A stretch of 64,000 nt of DNA from Bacteroidaceae bacterium (GCA_017524545.1 JAFXVN010000044.1:42557-106556); one strand, 5' to 3'. Positions 35,658 to 44,685 are shown, counted from the stretch's first letter. Numbers and translations are program-made. Notes: generated by a model not told the origin, from the sequence alone.

Positions 35658-36194
35658 ATGACTAAGGACTCCCTGCGCCGCTACGTCAGGGCGCAGAAAA
35701 GACAATACACCGCCGAACAGTTGGCGGCGATGTCGGAAGGAATTTGTAGCAGGGTGCTTGCTTCTGCCGAGTGGCAGGAGGCAGGCACTCTGCTTTTGTA
35801 TTACCCCCTTGCCGACGAGGTGGATGTCCGCCCGCTGATTGAGGATGCCTTCGAGAACGGGAAGCGTGTGTTGCTGCCCGTCTGCAAGGGCGATGAGCTG
35901 GAGCTGCGCCTCTACGAAGGAGCGGCATCTCTGACGGAAGGTGCTTTCGGCATCATGGAGCCGACGGGATTGCTTTTTGCTCCCGAAGACTATCCCGACA
36001 TTCAGCTTGCCCTCGTTCCAGGCATGGCGTTCGACAGCATGGGGCACCGCCTCGGTCGCGGCAAAGGCTATTACGACCGCCTCCTGCCCAAACTGACGGA
36101 AACCCGTCTGCTGGGCATCTGCTTCCCCTTCCAGCTCCTCGACGAGGTCCCCGCTGAGGCGCACGACATCAATGTTCAGGTAGTTGTTGCCTGA
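35658..36194 (+). CDS. 5-formyltetrahydrofolate cyclo-ligase family protein
   Basis: 178 residues. Basic N-terminus LRRYVRAQKRQYT, LLLYYPLADEVDVRPL (about 40-55), LVPGMAFDSMGHRLGRGKGYYDRLL (about 117-141; the GRGKGYYDR motif binds phosphate). It converts 5-formyl-THF to methenyl-THF with ATP. It starts directly after an inverted linker repeat. Single gene. Confidence 0.9.
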   Translation: MTKDSLRRYVRAQKRQYTAEQLAAMSEGICSRVLASAEWQEAGTLLLYYPLADEVDVRPLIEDAFENGKRVLLPVCKGDELELRLYEGAASLTEGAFGIMEPTGLLFAPEDYPDIQLALVPGMAFDSMGHRLGRGKGYYDRLLPKLTETRLLGICFPFQLLDEVPAEAHDINVQVVVA

Positions 36195-36197
36195 AAT

Positions 36198-36243
36198 GTG
36201 CCATAAAACCTCACGGAGCGTGCCATAAAACCTCACGGAGCGT
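36198..36243. repeat. two tandem 22-bp units after fthC
   Basis: GTGCCATAAAACCTCACGGA-GC twice, with a 22-bp period, directly before the palindrome array. Confidence 0.85.
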
Positions 36244-36254
36244 GCTTACAAATT

Positions 36255-36336
36255 ATTTTCAAGCTTTGAAAATCTATTTTCAAGGCTTGATAATATATTT
36301 CCAAGGCTTGAAAATATATTTTCACGCCTTGAAAAT
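36255..36336. repeat. palindrome array A (four units, 21-bp period)
   Basis: Four near-palindromes of the TTTTCAAGGCTTGAAAAT type, with the centre recurring every 21 bases (C at 36260, 36281, 36302, 36323). Intergenic between fthC and the serpin 3' end. Confidence 0.85.
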
Positions 36337-36406
36337 AATTATATAACGAGCCTAAAAGACTTTTATGACGTGTTATGGGGAGGTTTATATCGTGCTTTTC
36401 GAGCGT

Positions 36407-38890
36407 TTATCGCAGAATCTTCTTGCCGTTTAGGATGTAAATACCCCGAGGCAATTTACTATTTGACAATTTACTATTTACTATTTGGCCTGCGAGATTG
36501 TAGATTGCCCCTTCTTCTTTTGGGAGGGCAGGGGCGAGGCTGATGGATGCTGCCGTGTCGGGTCCCGCATATTGCCCGATGAAGAAGATGACGCCTGTAC
36601 TCTGCTCGCTGATGATGTAGAGGAACGGGCGGTCGGCATGGAAGGTGACATAGCGAGGCATACCGGTGCTTGTCGCTCCACCCACTGTGACGGCGGCAGC
36701 CTCCGTGCCTTCTTCGTCAAGGTCGATGGCGGCTTTCTGGAACATGTCGCTGATATACACGTTTTGATTGCAGAAGTATGGGAACTCGGCGCTTGTTTCA
36801 TCAAAGGCGGCAGGCATTCCCATTTCCTTCATTACCTCCACGAGCGGAAGATTCGTGCCTGTCTTGATGCGCGGCAGCTTCAAATCGACGTCGTAAGTCC
36901 GATACTGCTCGGATTTCCAGCTCGCGCCGTTAACCGTGGCAAGCACATCGTTGATGGTCTTGTCTTCGCGCGGTAGGAAGATGGTCATCTGGTATGCCTC
37001 ATTGCCGTAAGGCAGGCGAACCGTTTGGTAGAGGTTGTTTTCCGTGTATTGATAAGACTCCCATTGTTGCATCATAGGCACAGTTGCACCGCCATTGAAG
37101 GGTTCTTCGCGCGTGTATGTCGCGTCGAATTTGTTCGTCCATGCACCCTTGAAGTAGAGAGCGTTCAACAGGTAGCTGACGGCATATTCCCGGAAAGAAT
37201 TTTCGTCGAGTACTTCAGGAATCACTCCGTGCGTATGGTCGTTTGCCCACTGGTTGATGGTGTTCAGAGTCTGCTCCTTTTCGCGGAAGTTGAGTGCCTG
37301 CGGCTCGGCGTCGTAGAAGGCGTTGGCTTTGTCGATGAAGCCCTGTTGCAGTTCATAGCCGTCGCCGCTGTTCACAAAGATGGTGTTGGCAATCTCGGCA
37401 GCGGTCGTCTTGTCGAGCGTCGGTGCTTCTGTGAGCAGCTTCCGGCAGAACTGGTTGATGGCATCAGCTCCAGCATCGCCAAAGCCCAGCACCTCGTTGA
37501 TTTCCTGCTGCGTCTGCCCTGCGGCTCCGTTGTTTATCATGCCGAGGGCGAAGGTGATGCTCAGGGGCGAGACGATGAAAGACTCCTCCTTTGAGGCGTT
37601 GGAGATGGTCTGGAAAAGGTTGAAAGCGAAGTTGTTGTTGCTCTCCACGAGCTGCCTCTCCTCGCCAGAGAGTTCGATTTCCTTGCGCGGGTTTGCCGGC
37701 TCCTCGCCCATGTACTGCCCGATGAAGAAGATGGCACCTGTGCTCTGCTCGCTGATGATGTAGAGGAACGGACGGTCGGCAACGAACTCGGCATAGTCCG
37801 GGGCATCATACTTGCGGGTTTCGATGACCGTCACCGCAGATGCTTCTGTGCCTTCCTCGTCGAGCTTTATCCTGGCTGCCTGCTTCATCATGCCGATATA
37901 GGCATTCATGTTGCAGAACTGGTTGAAGCCGTAGCCGCCCCCGAAGGCGTTGGGCATACCCAGGGACTTCATGATGTCCTCGAGGCGTATGTCGGTCGCG
38001 GTCTCGAACTTGGGCATGTAGAGATCTACATGGCAAGCCCCATAGTCTTCTTTGCTCCATCCCTTGCTTTTCAGGTAGGCCAGCACATCACCGATGGTCT
38101 TGCCCCATCGGGGCAGGAAGACCGTCATCTGGTAAGCCTTGTTGCCGTAGGGCAGGATGACAGACTGATAGACGTTGTTCGCGGCATACGAGAAATCGCT
38201 GTGTTGGTACATTATCTGTGCCTCCTTGCGCCCTTCGTCGAACTGGCAGCGTTGTGTCTCCCCAGCATTGAACTTGTGCGTCCACTCGCCCTTGAAGTAG
38301 AGGGCATTCAGCAGGTAGCTCACGGCCTCGGGGTAGAACTCGTCCTCCCTGATGGCTTCCTCTATCATGCCTTCCGTGTGGTCGCTGCCCCACTGGTTCA
38401 TGACGTCGCGCGTCACGCCGTCGCCGAAGTCGCGGCTCTCGGGCGTGGCATCGTAATACTGCTGGGCCGTTTCCACGAAGGCGGGCAGCAGATAGCAGCC
38501 CGATGCGGAGTTGACGTAGATGTTGTTGGCGATGGCAATGCGCGTTGTCTCGTCGAGCGTGGCGCTTTCTGTAAGAAGTTTGCGGCAGAAGGCATTGATG
38601 GCATCTGCACCGCCCACGCCTTCGCTGCCCAGCACGGCATCAATCTCCTCGCGGGTGATGCCGTCGGCGCCATTGTTCAGCATTCCCAGGTCGAAGGTAA
38701 TGCCCAGAGGGGAGAGCAGCAGGCTCTCGTCGGCTCGCGCCTTTTGGAAGAGGTTCAGGGCAAACCGGTTGTTATTGTTCACAAACTGCCGCTCCTCGTC
38801 GGTCAACTGGATGCTCTTTGGCGTGACCTCGTCGGCAAAAACAGAGAGGGAAACTGCAAGTACAGTCAGAAGGAAGAATAATCGTTTCAT
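36407..38890 (-). CDS. secreted tandem serpin (two serpin domains in one chain)
   Basis: 827 residues: signal peptide (1-19), serpin domain 1 (about 25-395), serpin domain 2 (about 400-775), a short linker and a sorting-like tail with YNLAGQIVNSKLSNSK ending ILNGKKILR. Both domains keep the inhibitory hinge (DEEGTEASAVTV and DEEGTEAAAVTV) and the RPFLYIISEQSTG strand. By hinge counting, P1 would be near Tyr in domain 1 and Thr in domain 2; this is inference. Serpins trap serine or cysteine proteases irreversibly. The linker APALPKEEG appears to be translated from a palindromic element and NSKLSNSK from linker repeats. A single bacterial chain with two serpins is unusual. Confidence 0.9.
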   Translation of the reverse strand: MKRLFFLLTVLAVSLSVFADEVTPKSIQLTDEERQFVNNNNRFALNLFQKARADESLLLSPLGITFDLGMLNNGADGITREEIDAVLGSEGVGGADAINAFCRKLLTESATLDETTRIAIANNIYVNSASGCYLLPAFVETAQQYYDATPESRDFGDGVTRDVMNQWGSDHTEGMIEEAIREDEFYPEAVSYLLNALYFKGEWTHKFNAGETQRCQFDEGRKEAQIMYQHSDFSYAANNVYQSVILPYGNKAYQMTVFLPRWGKTIGDVLAYLKSKGWSKEDYGACHVDLYMPKFETATDIRLEDIMKSLGMPNAFGGGYGFNQFCNMNAYIGMMKQAARIKLDEEGTEASAVTVIETRKYDAPDYAEFVADRPFLYIISEQSTGAIFFIGQYMGEEPANPRKEIELSGEERQLVESNNNFAFNLFQTISNASKEESFIVSPLSITFALGMINNGAAGQTQQEINEVLGFGDAGADAINQFCRKLLTEAPTLDKTTAAEIANTIFVNSGDGYELQQGFIDKANAFYDAEPQALNFREKEQTLNTINQWANDHTHGVIPEVLDENSFREYAVSYLLNALYFKGAWTNKFDATYTREEPFNGGATVPMMQQWESYQYTENNLYQTVRLPYGNEAYQMTIFLPREDKTINDVLATVNGASWKSEQYRTYDVDLKLPRIKTGTNLPLVEVMKEMGMPAAFDETSAEFPYFCNQNVYISDMFQKAAIDLDEEGTEAAAVTVGGATSTGMPRYVTFHADRPFLYIISEQSTGVIFFIGQYAGPDTAASISLAPALPKEEGAIYNLAGQIVNSKLSNSKLPRGIYILNGKKILR
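36503..36545. repeat. palindromic element in frame in the serpin linker
   Basis: GCCCCTTCTTCTTTTGGGAG then GGCAGGGGCGAGGCT; read on the minus strand as SLAPALPKEEGAIY just before the C-terminal tail. Confidence 0.7.
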
Positions 38891-38962
38891 GGTGTTGGTG
38901 TTTTATGTTTTGTTGCAAAGATACGACTAAATGCGACACGGCCAAAGCTTTTTGGGAAAAAG

Positions 38963-40090
38963 TTACAGCTTTTCCAACAGTTTCTCCAAAAGGCGGGGGA
39001 GTGCATAGCGGTCGAGGTCGGACTCTTTAATCCATTTACCATTTGACCATTTACCATTTACCATTTCATCATCGGCATGGGGAAGGGTGAGGCAGTAGAA
39101 GTCGGCATGGAGGCGTTGGTGGGTGAGCTGGTGGCGGACGTCGCGGGCGATGAGCGAAAGACCCTCTAAATCTCCCTTAAAGGGAGACTTTTTATTCTCC
39201 CCCTTTAAGGGCAATTGCCTGTTAGAAGCAGAGCAATTGGGGAGCGTAAGCGACGGAGGGCAAAAGTTAGAGAGGGTCTTCTCCACTTCCTCCATCGTCA
39301 ATGGTCTGTCCGACTCTATCAGCGGGAACTCGAAGAGGCCTTGCCAGATGTCGCCGCTGCCGCGACGGCGGAGGAGCGTCTGCCCGTCTTTCGTGCGCGT
39401 GTAAATATAGGTGAGGTAGCGGTCGCGGACGGCTGTGCGCTTCGACTTGATGGGCAGCTTATCGGTGAGATGCTCTTTCAATGCCTGGCAGGTGCCGGAG
39501 AGCGGACAGGTGTCGCAAAGCGGCGAAGTGGGTTTGCAGAGCAAGGCCCCAAAGTCCATGATGGCCTGGTTGTAGAGGGCAGGATGCTGGCGGTCGAGCA
39601 TTTCGTCGGCAAGGGCGCGGAGCAGCTTCTTGCCCTGCCCCGTATCGACGGGTTCGCAGATGCCGAAGTGACGGGCAAGGACGCGCTGCACATTGCCGTC
39701 GAGCACAGCGTACGGTTCGCCGAAGGCAAGGCTCATGATGGCTGCCGCCGTGTAGTCGCCCACACCTGGCAACGCCCTAACGAAGCTGTAATCCTTTGGA
39801 AAACAGCCAGCCGCCGCAATCTGCTTTGCCGCCGCATGGAGGTGACGCGCACGGCTGTAATACCCCAACCCCTGCCAGAGCCGCATCACTTCCTCCTCGC
39901 TTGCCTCTGCCAGACTCTCAGCCGTGGGGAAGCGTTCGGCAAAGCGGAGGTAGTAGTCCGTGCCTTGAGAGATTTGTGTCTGTTGGAGGATAAACTCCGA
40001 GAGCATGATGAGGTAGGGGTCGCCTGTCCTGCGCCAAGGCAAGTCGCGGCCGTGCAACTCGTACCACTGCTCTAAATGAGTGCTGAACAT
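38963..40090 (-). CDS. mutY: A/G-specific adenine glycosylase
   Basis: About 375 residues from ATG 40090 (MFSTHLEQWYELHGRDLPWR). HhH-GPD domain with SEFILQQTQ and LPGVGDYTAAAI, catalytic Asp region YAVLDGNVQRV, and Fe-S cluster C-x6-C-x2-C-x5-C (CKPTSPLCDTCPLSGTC). It removes A mispaired with 8-oxoG. The C-terminal NUDIX-like domain is interrupted by about 35 residues (NFCPPSLTL...SPFKGDLEG) from a palindromic composite, and by VNGKWSNGKW from ACCATTT linker repeats near the end. Catalytic parts are intact. Confidence 0.92.
   Translation of the reverse strand: MFSTHLEQWYELHGRDLPWRRTGDPYLIMLSEFILQQTQISQGTDYYLRFAERFPTAESLAEASEEEVMRLWQGLGYYSRARHLHAAAKQIAAAGCFPKDYSFVRALPGVGDYTAAAIMSLAFGEPYAVLDGNVQRVLARHFGICEPVDTGQGKKLLRALADEMLDRQHPALYNQAIMDFGALLCKPTSPLCDTCPLSGTCQALKEHLTDKLPIKSKRTAVRDRYLTYIYTRTKDGQTLLRRRGSGDIWQGLFEFPLIESDRPLTMEEVEKTLSNFCPPSLTLPNCSASNRQLPLKGENKKSPFKGDLEGLSLIARDVRHQLTHQRLHADFYCLTLPHADDEMVNGKWSNGKWIKESDLDRYALPRLLEKLLEKL
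39158..39283. repeat. composite palindromic element in frame in mutY
   Basis: Outer arms AAGACCCTCTAA-type (39158-39170) and TTAGAGAGGGTCTT (39268-39281) are inverted. Inside are TCTCCCTTAAAGGGAGA and CCCCCTTTAAGGGC palindromes. About 110 bases, no stop codon in the mutY frame. Confidence 0.85.
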
Positions 40091-40215
40091 TGAACATTGA
40101 ACATTTTCCCTACAAAAGTAAGGCTTTTTGCCTTGAGACAAGCCAACAGACTACTTTTTTCAGCAATAAAAGGATAATTGTTCACTTTTCACTTTTCACT
40201 TTTCACTTTTTGTTG

Positions 40216-40223
40216 TACCTTTG
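40216..40223 (+). promoter_or_regulatory. promoter of the 29-residue basic protein gene
   Basis: TACCTTTG -7 box 55 bases before the ATG at 40278, preceded by CTTTTCA linker repeats. Confidence 0.6.
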
Positions 40224-40277
40224 CAGTCCAAAAGGTGTAAAATCATACAATAGTACTAACCATAAATACCCAAAATT

Positions 40278-40367
40278 ATGCCAAACGGAAAGAAACATAA
40301 GAGACACAAGATGTCAACGCACAAGCGTAAGAAGAGACTGAGAAAGAATAGACATAAGAGCAAGTAA
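40278..40367 (+). CDS. AURKAIP1/COX24-domain small ribosomal protein
   Basis: 29 residues, extremely basic: MPNGKKHKRHKMSTHKRKKR then LRKNRHKSK. The HKM-THKRKKRLRKNRHK pattern is the AURKAIP1/COX24 (mS38-like) domain that Bacteroidota carry as a tiny ribosome-associated protein. Own promoter. It lies just before rng. Too short for ordinary gene finders, but the match and promoter are convincing. Confidence 0.85.
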   Translation: MPNGKKHKRHKMSTHKRKKRLRKNRHKSK

Positions 40368-40375
40368 GGTACTTC

Positions 40376-40495
40376 TCAGAGGAAAAGTTAAGAGGTGAAA
40401 AGGTAAAAAGGTGAAGAAGTGAAAGGGGCAGACCTTTTCCACTTGGCTTTTTTACCTTTTCACCTTTTCAATTTCTCACCTTTTCGAAGAAGGAA
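40376..40495. repeat. inverted linker repeats before rng
   Basis: GTGAAAAGGTAAAAAGGTGA units (about 40395-40425) face TTTTTACCTTTTCACCTTTT (40450-40470); together a long imperfect hairpin. Confidence 0.7.
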
Positions 40496-42076
40496 ATGGA
40501 CGTAACGAGCGAACTGTACATCGACGTACAGCCGAAGAAAATCGCCATCGCTCTGACAGAGGACAAGCGGCTGGCAGAGTACCAGGAGGAGGAGCAGAGT
40601 GTCTCCTACTCCGTGGGCAACGTGTACCTTGCCAAGGTGCGCAAGCTCATGCCGGGACTCAATGCCAGCTTCGTCAATGTCGGTCACGAGCGCGATGCCT
40701 TCCTGCACTACCTCGACCTCGGCACGCAGTTCTCTTCCTACGCCAAATACCTCAAGCAGGTGCAGAGCGACCGCAAGAACCTCTACCCCTTCGAGAAAGC
40801 CACCATGCTGCCCGACCTGCCCAAGGACGGCAGCGTGCAGACCTTCCTCGCGCAGGGGCAGGAGGTGCTGGTGCAAATCGTCAAGGAACCCATCAGCACC
40901 AAGGGACCCCGCCTGACCTGCGACCTCTCTTTCCCCGGACGTTTCCTCGTCTTTGAGCCGTTCGGCGACAAGGTTTCCGTTTCGACGAAGATTAAGAGTA
41001 GTGCCGAACGTGCCCGCTTGAAGCAGATTGTCGAGAGCCTCAAACCCAAGAACTGCGGCATCATCGTCCGTACCGTTGCCGAGGGCAAGCGGGCAGGCGA
41101 ACTGGATGCCGAGATGAAGATGCTTGTGGCACGCTGGGAAGAGATATTGCACAGGGTGCAGCAGGCAAAGGAACTGCCTACGCTCGTCTATGAGGAGACG
41201 AGCCGAACGGTAGGCATGTTGCGCGACCTCTTCAACCCTGGCTACGAGAACATCTATGTCAACGACGCGGATGTCTTTAAGGAGGTGCACGACTATGTCA
41301 ACCTCATTGCCCCCGACCGCGTCGGCGTGGTGAAGCTCTACAAAGGCAGTTTGCCCATCTTCGACAACTTCGACGTCACCCGTCAGATTAAGTCCAGCTT
41401 CGGCAGGATTGTGTCATACAAGCACGGTGCCTACCTCATCATCGAGCATACCGAGGCGTTGCATGTGGTGGATGTCAACAGCGGCAACCGCACGAGCAAC
41501 AAGGAAAGCCAGGAGGCCAATGCCCTTGAAGTCAATCTCGGGGCTGCCGATGAACTGGCTCGCCAGCTTCGCCTGCGGGACATGGGCGGCATCATCGTGG
41601 TCGATTTCATCGACATGAAGTCTGCCGAAGACCGCCAGCAGCTCTACGAACACATGTGCGAGCTGATGAAGCGCGACCGTGCCCGCCACAACATTCTGCC
41701 TCTGAGCAAGTTCTGCCTGATGCAGATTACCCGCCAAAGGGTGCGCCCCGTCATGGATGTGGCTGTCGAGGAGGCTTGTCCTACTTGTCAGGGGACGGGC
41801 AAAATCAAGAGCAGCTTCCTCTTCCACAAAGTCCTGGAGGGCAAGATAAAGTTCCTCTATTACAGGCTTGGCATCAAGCGTTTCACCCTTCATGTGCATC
41901 CATACGTCGCCGCCTACCTGAATCAGGGCATCCTGAGCCTGCGACGTAAGTGGCAATTCAGGTACGGCCTTGGCGTAAAGGTCATCCCCAGCCAAAAGCT
42001 TGCCTTCCTTCAGTACGAGTTCTACGACAAGGACGGGCAGGAAATCGACGTGAAAGAAGAGGTTGAAATCCGATGA
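40496..42076 (+). CDS. rng: ribonuclease G
   Basis: 526 residues. N-terminal S1-like domain (about 38-125: VGNVYLAKVRKLMPGLNASF), catalytic region with DVNSGNRTS (about 323-331) and GGIIVVDFIDMK, and the zinc-link CPTCQG (about 425-430). It cleaves structured RNA in rRNA and mRNA processing. The ATG follows directly after linker repeats. It overlaps the next gene by ATGA. Confidence 0.94.
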   Translation: MDVTSELYIDVQPKKIAIALTEDKRLAEYQEEEQSVSYSVGNVYLAKVRKLMPGLNASFVNVGHERDAFLHYLDLGTQFSSYAKYLKQVQSDRKNLYPFEKATMLPDLPKDGSVQTFLAQGQEVLVQIVKEPISTKGPRLTCDLSFPGRFLVFEPFGDKVSVSTKIKSSAERARLKQIVESLKPKNCGIIVRTVAEGKRAGELDAEMKMLVARWEEILHRVQQAKELPTLVYEETSRTVGMLRDLFNPGYENIYVNDADVFKEVHDYVNLIAPDRVGVVKLYKGSLPIFDNFDVTRQIKSSFGRIVSYKHGAYLIIEHTEALHVVDVNSGNRTSNKESQEANALEVNLGAADELARQLRLRDMGGIIVVDFIDMKSAEDRQQLYEHMCELMKRDRARHNILPLSKFCLMQITRQRVRPVMDVAVEEACPTCQGTGKIKSSFLFHKVLEGKIKFLYYRLGIKRFTLHVHPYVAAYLNQGILSLRRKWQFRYGLGVKVIPSQKLAFLQYEFYDKDGQEIDVKEEVEIR

Positions 42077-42846
42077 AAAGAAATCTTTTTTTGTTGCTGG
42101 CGGCATTGTTCGCTGTGACTTTTGCCGCGTCTCTGCAAGCCAAAAAGGTGCGCACAGTGCGCCTGACGTCCTATAACATACAGCACGGCGCAGGCATCGA
42201 CGGCAAGATTGACCACAAGCGGCAGGCACGCATCCTTCGCAAAGCACATACTGATGTGGCTGCCATACAGGAAATTGACAGCGTGACACGTCGCAATGGC
42301 GGTCTTTATTCGCTCGAAGAGATAGGACGGGAGGCAAAGATGTTTGCAACCTTTGCGCCCACCATCAAGTATCAGGGAGGCAAGTACGGCATCGGCATCC
42401 TCAGCAAGAAGAAGCCGATGAGTGTGCATCGCATCCCTCTCCCGGGCCGCGAAGAGCCCCGAATGCTCCTTGTGGCAGAGTTCAAGCACTATGTCGTGGC
42501 CTGCACACACCTCAGCCTGACCGATGAGGACCGCATGGCAAGCCTCCCTGTCATCGTGGCAGAGGCGCAGAAGTGGGCGAAGCCCTTCTTCATTATGGGC
42601 GACCTGAACGATGAGCCGGGAATGCCTTTCTATCAGGAGATGCAGAAGCATTTCCTCTTCCTCAACCCTCCGTACGACAAGACTTTCCCCGCCAACAAAC
42701 CCAACATCTGTATCGACCATGTGGCACTCTTCAAGCCCACAGCCACATCCGGGTCAACCCTTTCCTTCTACAACACCTGGGTAGGCGAGGAACCCTATTC
42801 CGACCATCGCCCCCTTCATGCAAAAGTGGGGTTGTTTCTCGAATGA
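42073..42846 (+). CDS. secreted endonuclease/exonuclease/phosphatase-family protein
   Basis: 257 residues with a signal peptide (MKRNLFLLLAALFAVTFAAS). RLTSYNIQHGAGIDGKID, AAIQEIDSVTRR, FFIMGDLNDEPG and DHRPLHAKV are the EEP metal and catalytic motifs. Substrate could be a nucleic acid, sphingomyelin-like lipid or a phosphoester; it cannot be told. ATGA overlap with rng means co-translation. Confidence 0.88.
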   Translation: MKRNLFLLLAALFAVTFAASLQAKKVRTVRLTSYNIQHGAGIDGKIDHKRQARILRKAHTDVAAIQEIDSVTRRNGGLYSLEEIGREAKMFATFAPTIKYQGGKYGIGILSKKKPMSVHRIPLPGREEPRMLLVAEFKHYVVACTHLSLTDEDRMASLPVIVAEAQKWAKPFFIMGDLNDEPGMPFYQEMQKHFLFLNPPYDKTFPANKPNICIDHVALFKPTATSGSTLSFYNTWVGEEPYSDHRPLHAKVGLFLE

Positions 42847-43190
42847 GCAAACCGCTCTTATCTCACTCAAAAAACAATCAACAATTTGATCTGATGACGA
42901 CACAAGCCATGACCCAAACTATCGCTGAATACTTCAAGACGCAGCCCGTCCTGAAGGCTTGGCTTTTCGGCTCCTATTCGCGCGGCGAAGAGCGTCCTGA
43001 CAGCGATGTGGACATACTGGTCTCATTAGATTACTCCAAGCCCATCGGCCTAAAGTTCTTCGGAATGTATGAAGACCTTCAAACCTTATTGGGAAGGAAA
43101 GTCGATTTGGTGTCCGAGCGTACTCTTGCCGCCTTTGCAAGGAAAAGCGTTGACAAAGATAAAGTGCTTGTATATGAGAGAACCTCTTAG
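42843..43190 (+). CDS. MNT-type minimal nucleotidyltransferase (antitoxin)
   Basis: 115 residues from the ATG overlapping the previous stop; 42894 is an alternative start nearer the domain. GSYSRGEERPDSDVDILV is the nucleotidyltransferase GSx10DxD motif. MNT proteins inactivate HEPN toxins by AMPylation. Its HEPN partner downstream is truncated (43174-43320), so this pair is broken. Very similar to the intact MNT at 63419-63730. Confidence 0.82.
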   Translation: MSKPLLSHSKNNQQFDLMTTQAMTQTIAEYFKTQPVLKAWLFGSYSRGEERPDSDVDILVSLDYSKPIGLKFFGMYEDLQTLLGRKVDLVSERTLAAFARKSVDKDKVLVYERTS

Positions 43191-43320
43191 AGATAAAGAA
43201 AGGTTGGAACACATTCTTTCTGCAATTAAAAGAATCCAGCGTTATACCATCGGCAAAACCTATCAAGACCTGACCTCCGATGATATGATGTATTATGCTG
43301 TCGTTGGGATTGTTGTTTAG
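43174..43320 (+). pseudogene. truncated HepT-like HEPN toxin
   Basis: 48 codons starting MREPLRDKERLEHILSAIKR and ending DMMYYAVVGIVV, the first 45% of a DUF86 HEPN protein. The Rx4HxY catalytic motif is absent. It overlaps the MNT gene by 17 bp, as in functional pairs. Relic of a toxin-antitoxin locus. The following 170 bases to 43493 hold nothing recognisable. Confidence 0.7.
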
Positions 43321-43493
43321 GCATTCAAGTACACAAGAATTTTGCCTTTGGCTGTAATTATATTTTCAGTACAGCAGGAGGAAGCAGATTCCTTGGAGTT
43401 AAACTCTCTTGTCTTTTCTAAACAACGGATTTATGCCGAGCATGACGCGACCATCGAAAGGAACAGCTCGTGGATACGGGTGTCGGTGGTCTG

Positions 43494-44666
43494 TTATGGA
43501 TGGCAGGCTTTGACGATTCTGCCGATGGCTTCGTTCACGACGGAACGGGGGCTGCCGACGTTCAGGCGCATGAAGCCGATGCCGCCCTTGCCGAACATGG
43601 CTCCGCTGTTCATACCGACCTTGGCGTCGAAGGCAAAGAAATGCTCCAGCTCGCCTTGAGTCTTGAAGTCCAAGGCCGTGCAGTCAAGGAAGACGAGGAA
43701 GCTGGCGTCGGGTACAATGGGGCGAATCTGCGGACATTCCTCTGCGAAACGCTTCACGACGAGGTCGATGTTGCCCTGCACATAGTCGAGCATCTGCTGC
43801 TTCCACTCGCGGCCCTCGTCGCTGTAACAAGCCATCACACAATCGCAGGCAAAGACGTTGCCGAGGTCTTGGTCTGTGCCCCAAATGTAGTTGAAGTACT
43901 GCTCGCGAAGCTTCTTGTCATAGACAATCGCCTGACTTGCCACGATGCCCGGCATGTTGAACGTCTTGGTGGGAGCCTGAAGAGTGACGCTGATGCGGCG
44001 TGCCTCCTCGCTCACGCTGGCAAAGGGGATGTGCTTGCGTCCACGGAAGACCATGTCGCAATGTATCTCGTCGCTCACCACAACGACACCTTCCTCTGCA
44101 CAGATGCGGGCGACTTGCTGCAAGTCCTCCTTTTTCCAGCAGATGCCAGCAGGGTTGTGAGGGTTGCAGAGAATCATCATCTTGCAGCCTTTGATGTCTT
44201 GGCGCAATCGGTCGAAGTCCATCGCGAAGGACGTTTCGGTGCGGCGCAAAGAGGACTGCACGACCTGTCGCTTGCATGCTTCCGGCACAAAGCAGAAGGG
44301 ATGATAGACAGGTTCCTGAATGAGGATGCGGTCGCCCTTTTCCGTGAAAGCCTGCACAGCGAGGAAGATGCCGCTCACCACGCCAGGCACATAGCAAATC
44401 ATCTCGCGCGTCACGTCCATTCCGTGCTGCTCCTTGTTCCAGCGGATGATGCTCTCGTAGTAAGGAGGGTTCTGGCAGGTGTAGCCAAGGATGCCTTGCT
44501 CAAGGCGTTTGCGGATGGCCCGCTCTATGAAAGGCGGCGTTCGGAAGTCCATGTCGGCCACCCACATCGGGATGAGGTCGTCGCTGCCGCACTCATCTTT
44601 CACTCTGTCAATCTTAATCGCGTCTGTCCCCACGCGGGGAATTATCTCGTCGAAGTTGTATTTCAT
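43494..44666 (-). CDS. MalY/PatB-type aminotransferase (cystathionine beta-lyase-like)
   Basis: 390 residues from MKYNFDEIIPRVGTDAIKID. PLP fold type I: PMWVADMDF near the start, CNPHNPAGICW, VVSDEIHCDMVF, and the lysine in APTKTFNMPG. Members cleave C-S bonds (cystathionine, cysteine) or modulate regulators. The upstream extension to 44720 was not used. It runs on the same strand as yraN and mnmA. Confidence 0.9.
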   Translation of the reverse strand: MKYNFDEIIPRVGTDAIKIDRVKDECGSDDLIPMWVADMDFRTPPFIERAIRKRLEQGILGYTCQNPPYYESIIRWNKEQHGMDVTREMICYVPGVVSGIFLAVQAFTEKGDRILIQEPVYHPFCFVPEACKRQVVQSSLRRTETSFAMDFDRLRQDIKGCKMMILCNPHNPAGICWKKEDLQQVARICAEEGVVVVSDEIHCDMVFRGRKHIPFASVSEEARRISVTLQAPTKTFNMPGIVASQAIVYDKKLREQYFNYIWGTDQDLGNVFACDCVMACYSDEGREWKQQMLDYVQGNIDLVVKRFAEECPQIRPIVPDASFLVFLDCTALDFKTQGELEHFFAFDAKVGMNSGAMFGKGGIGFMRLNVGSPRSVVNEAIGRIVKACHP

Positions 44667-44685
44667 TTCGCTATACATTATTATA

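Noticed and set aside
36198-36343. CRISPR-like regular repeats
   Set aside because: Units follow each other with a 21-22 bp period and no unique spacers; no cas genes are near.
42934-43266. 110-codon frame on the minus strand across MNT/HEPN
   Set aside because: It is a shadow of the MNT gene and the HEPN relic, both of which have clear family motifs.
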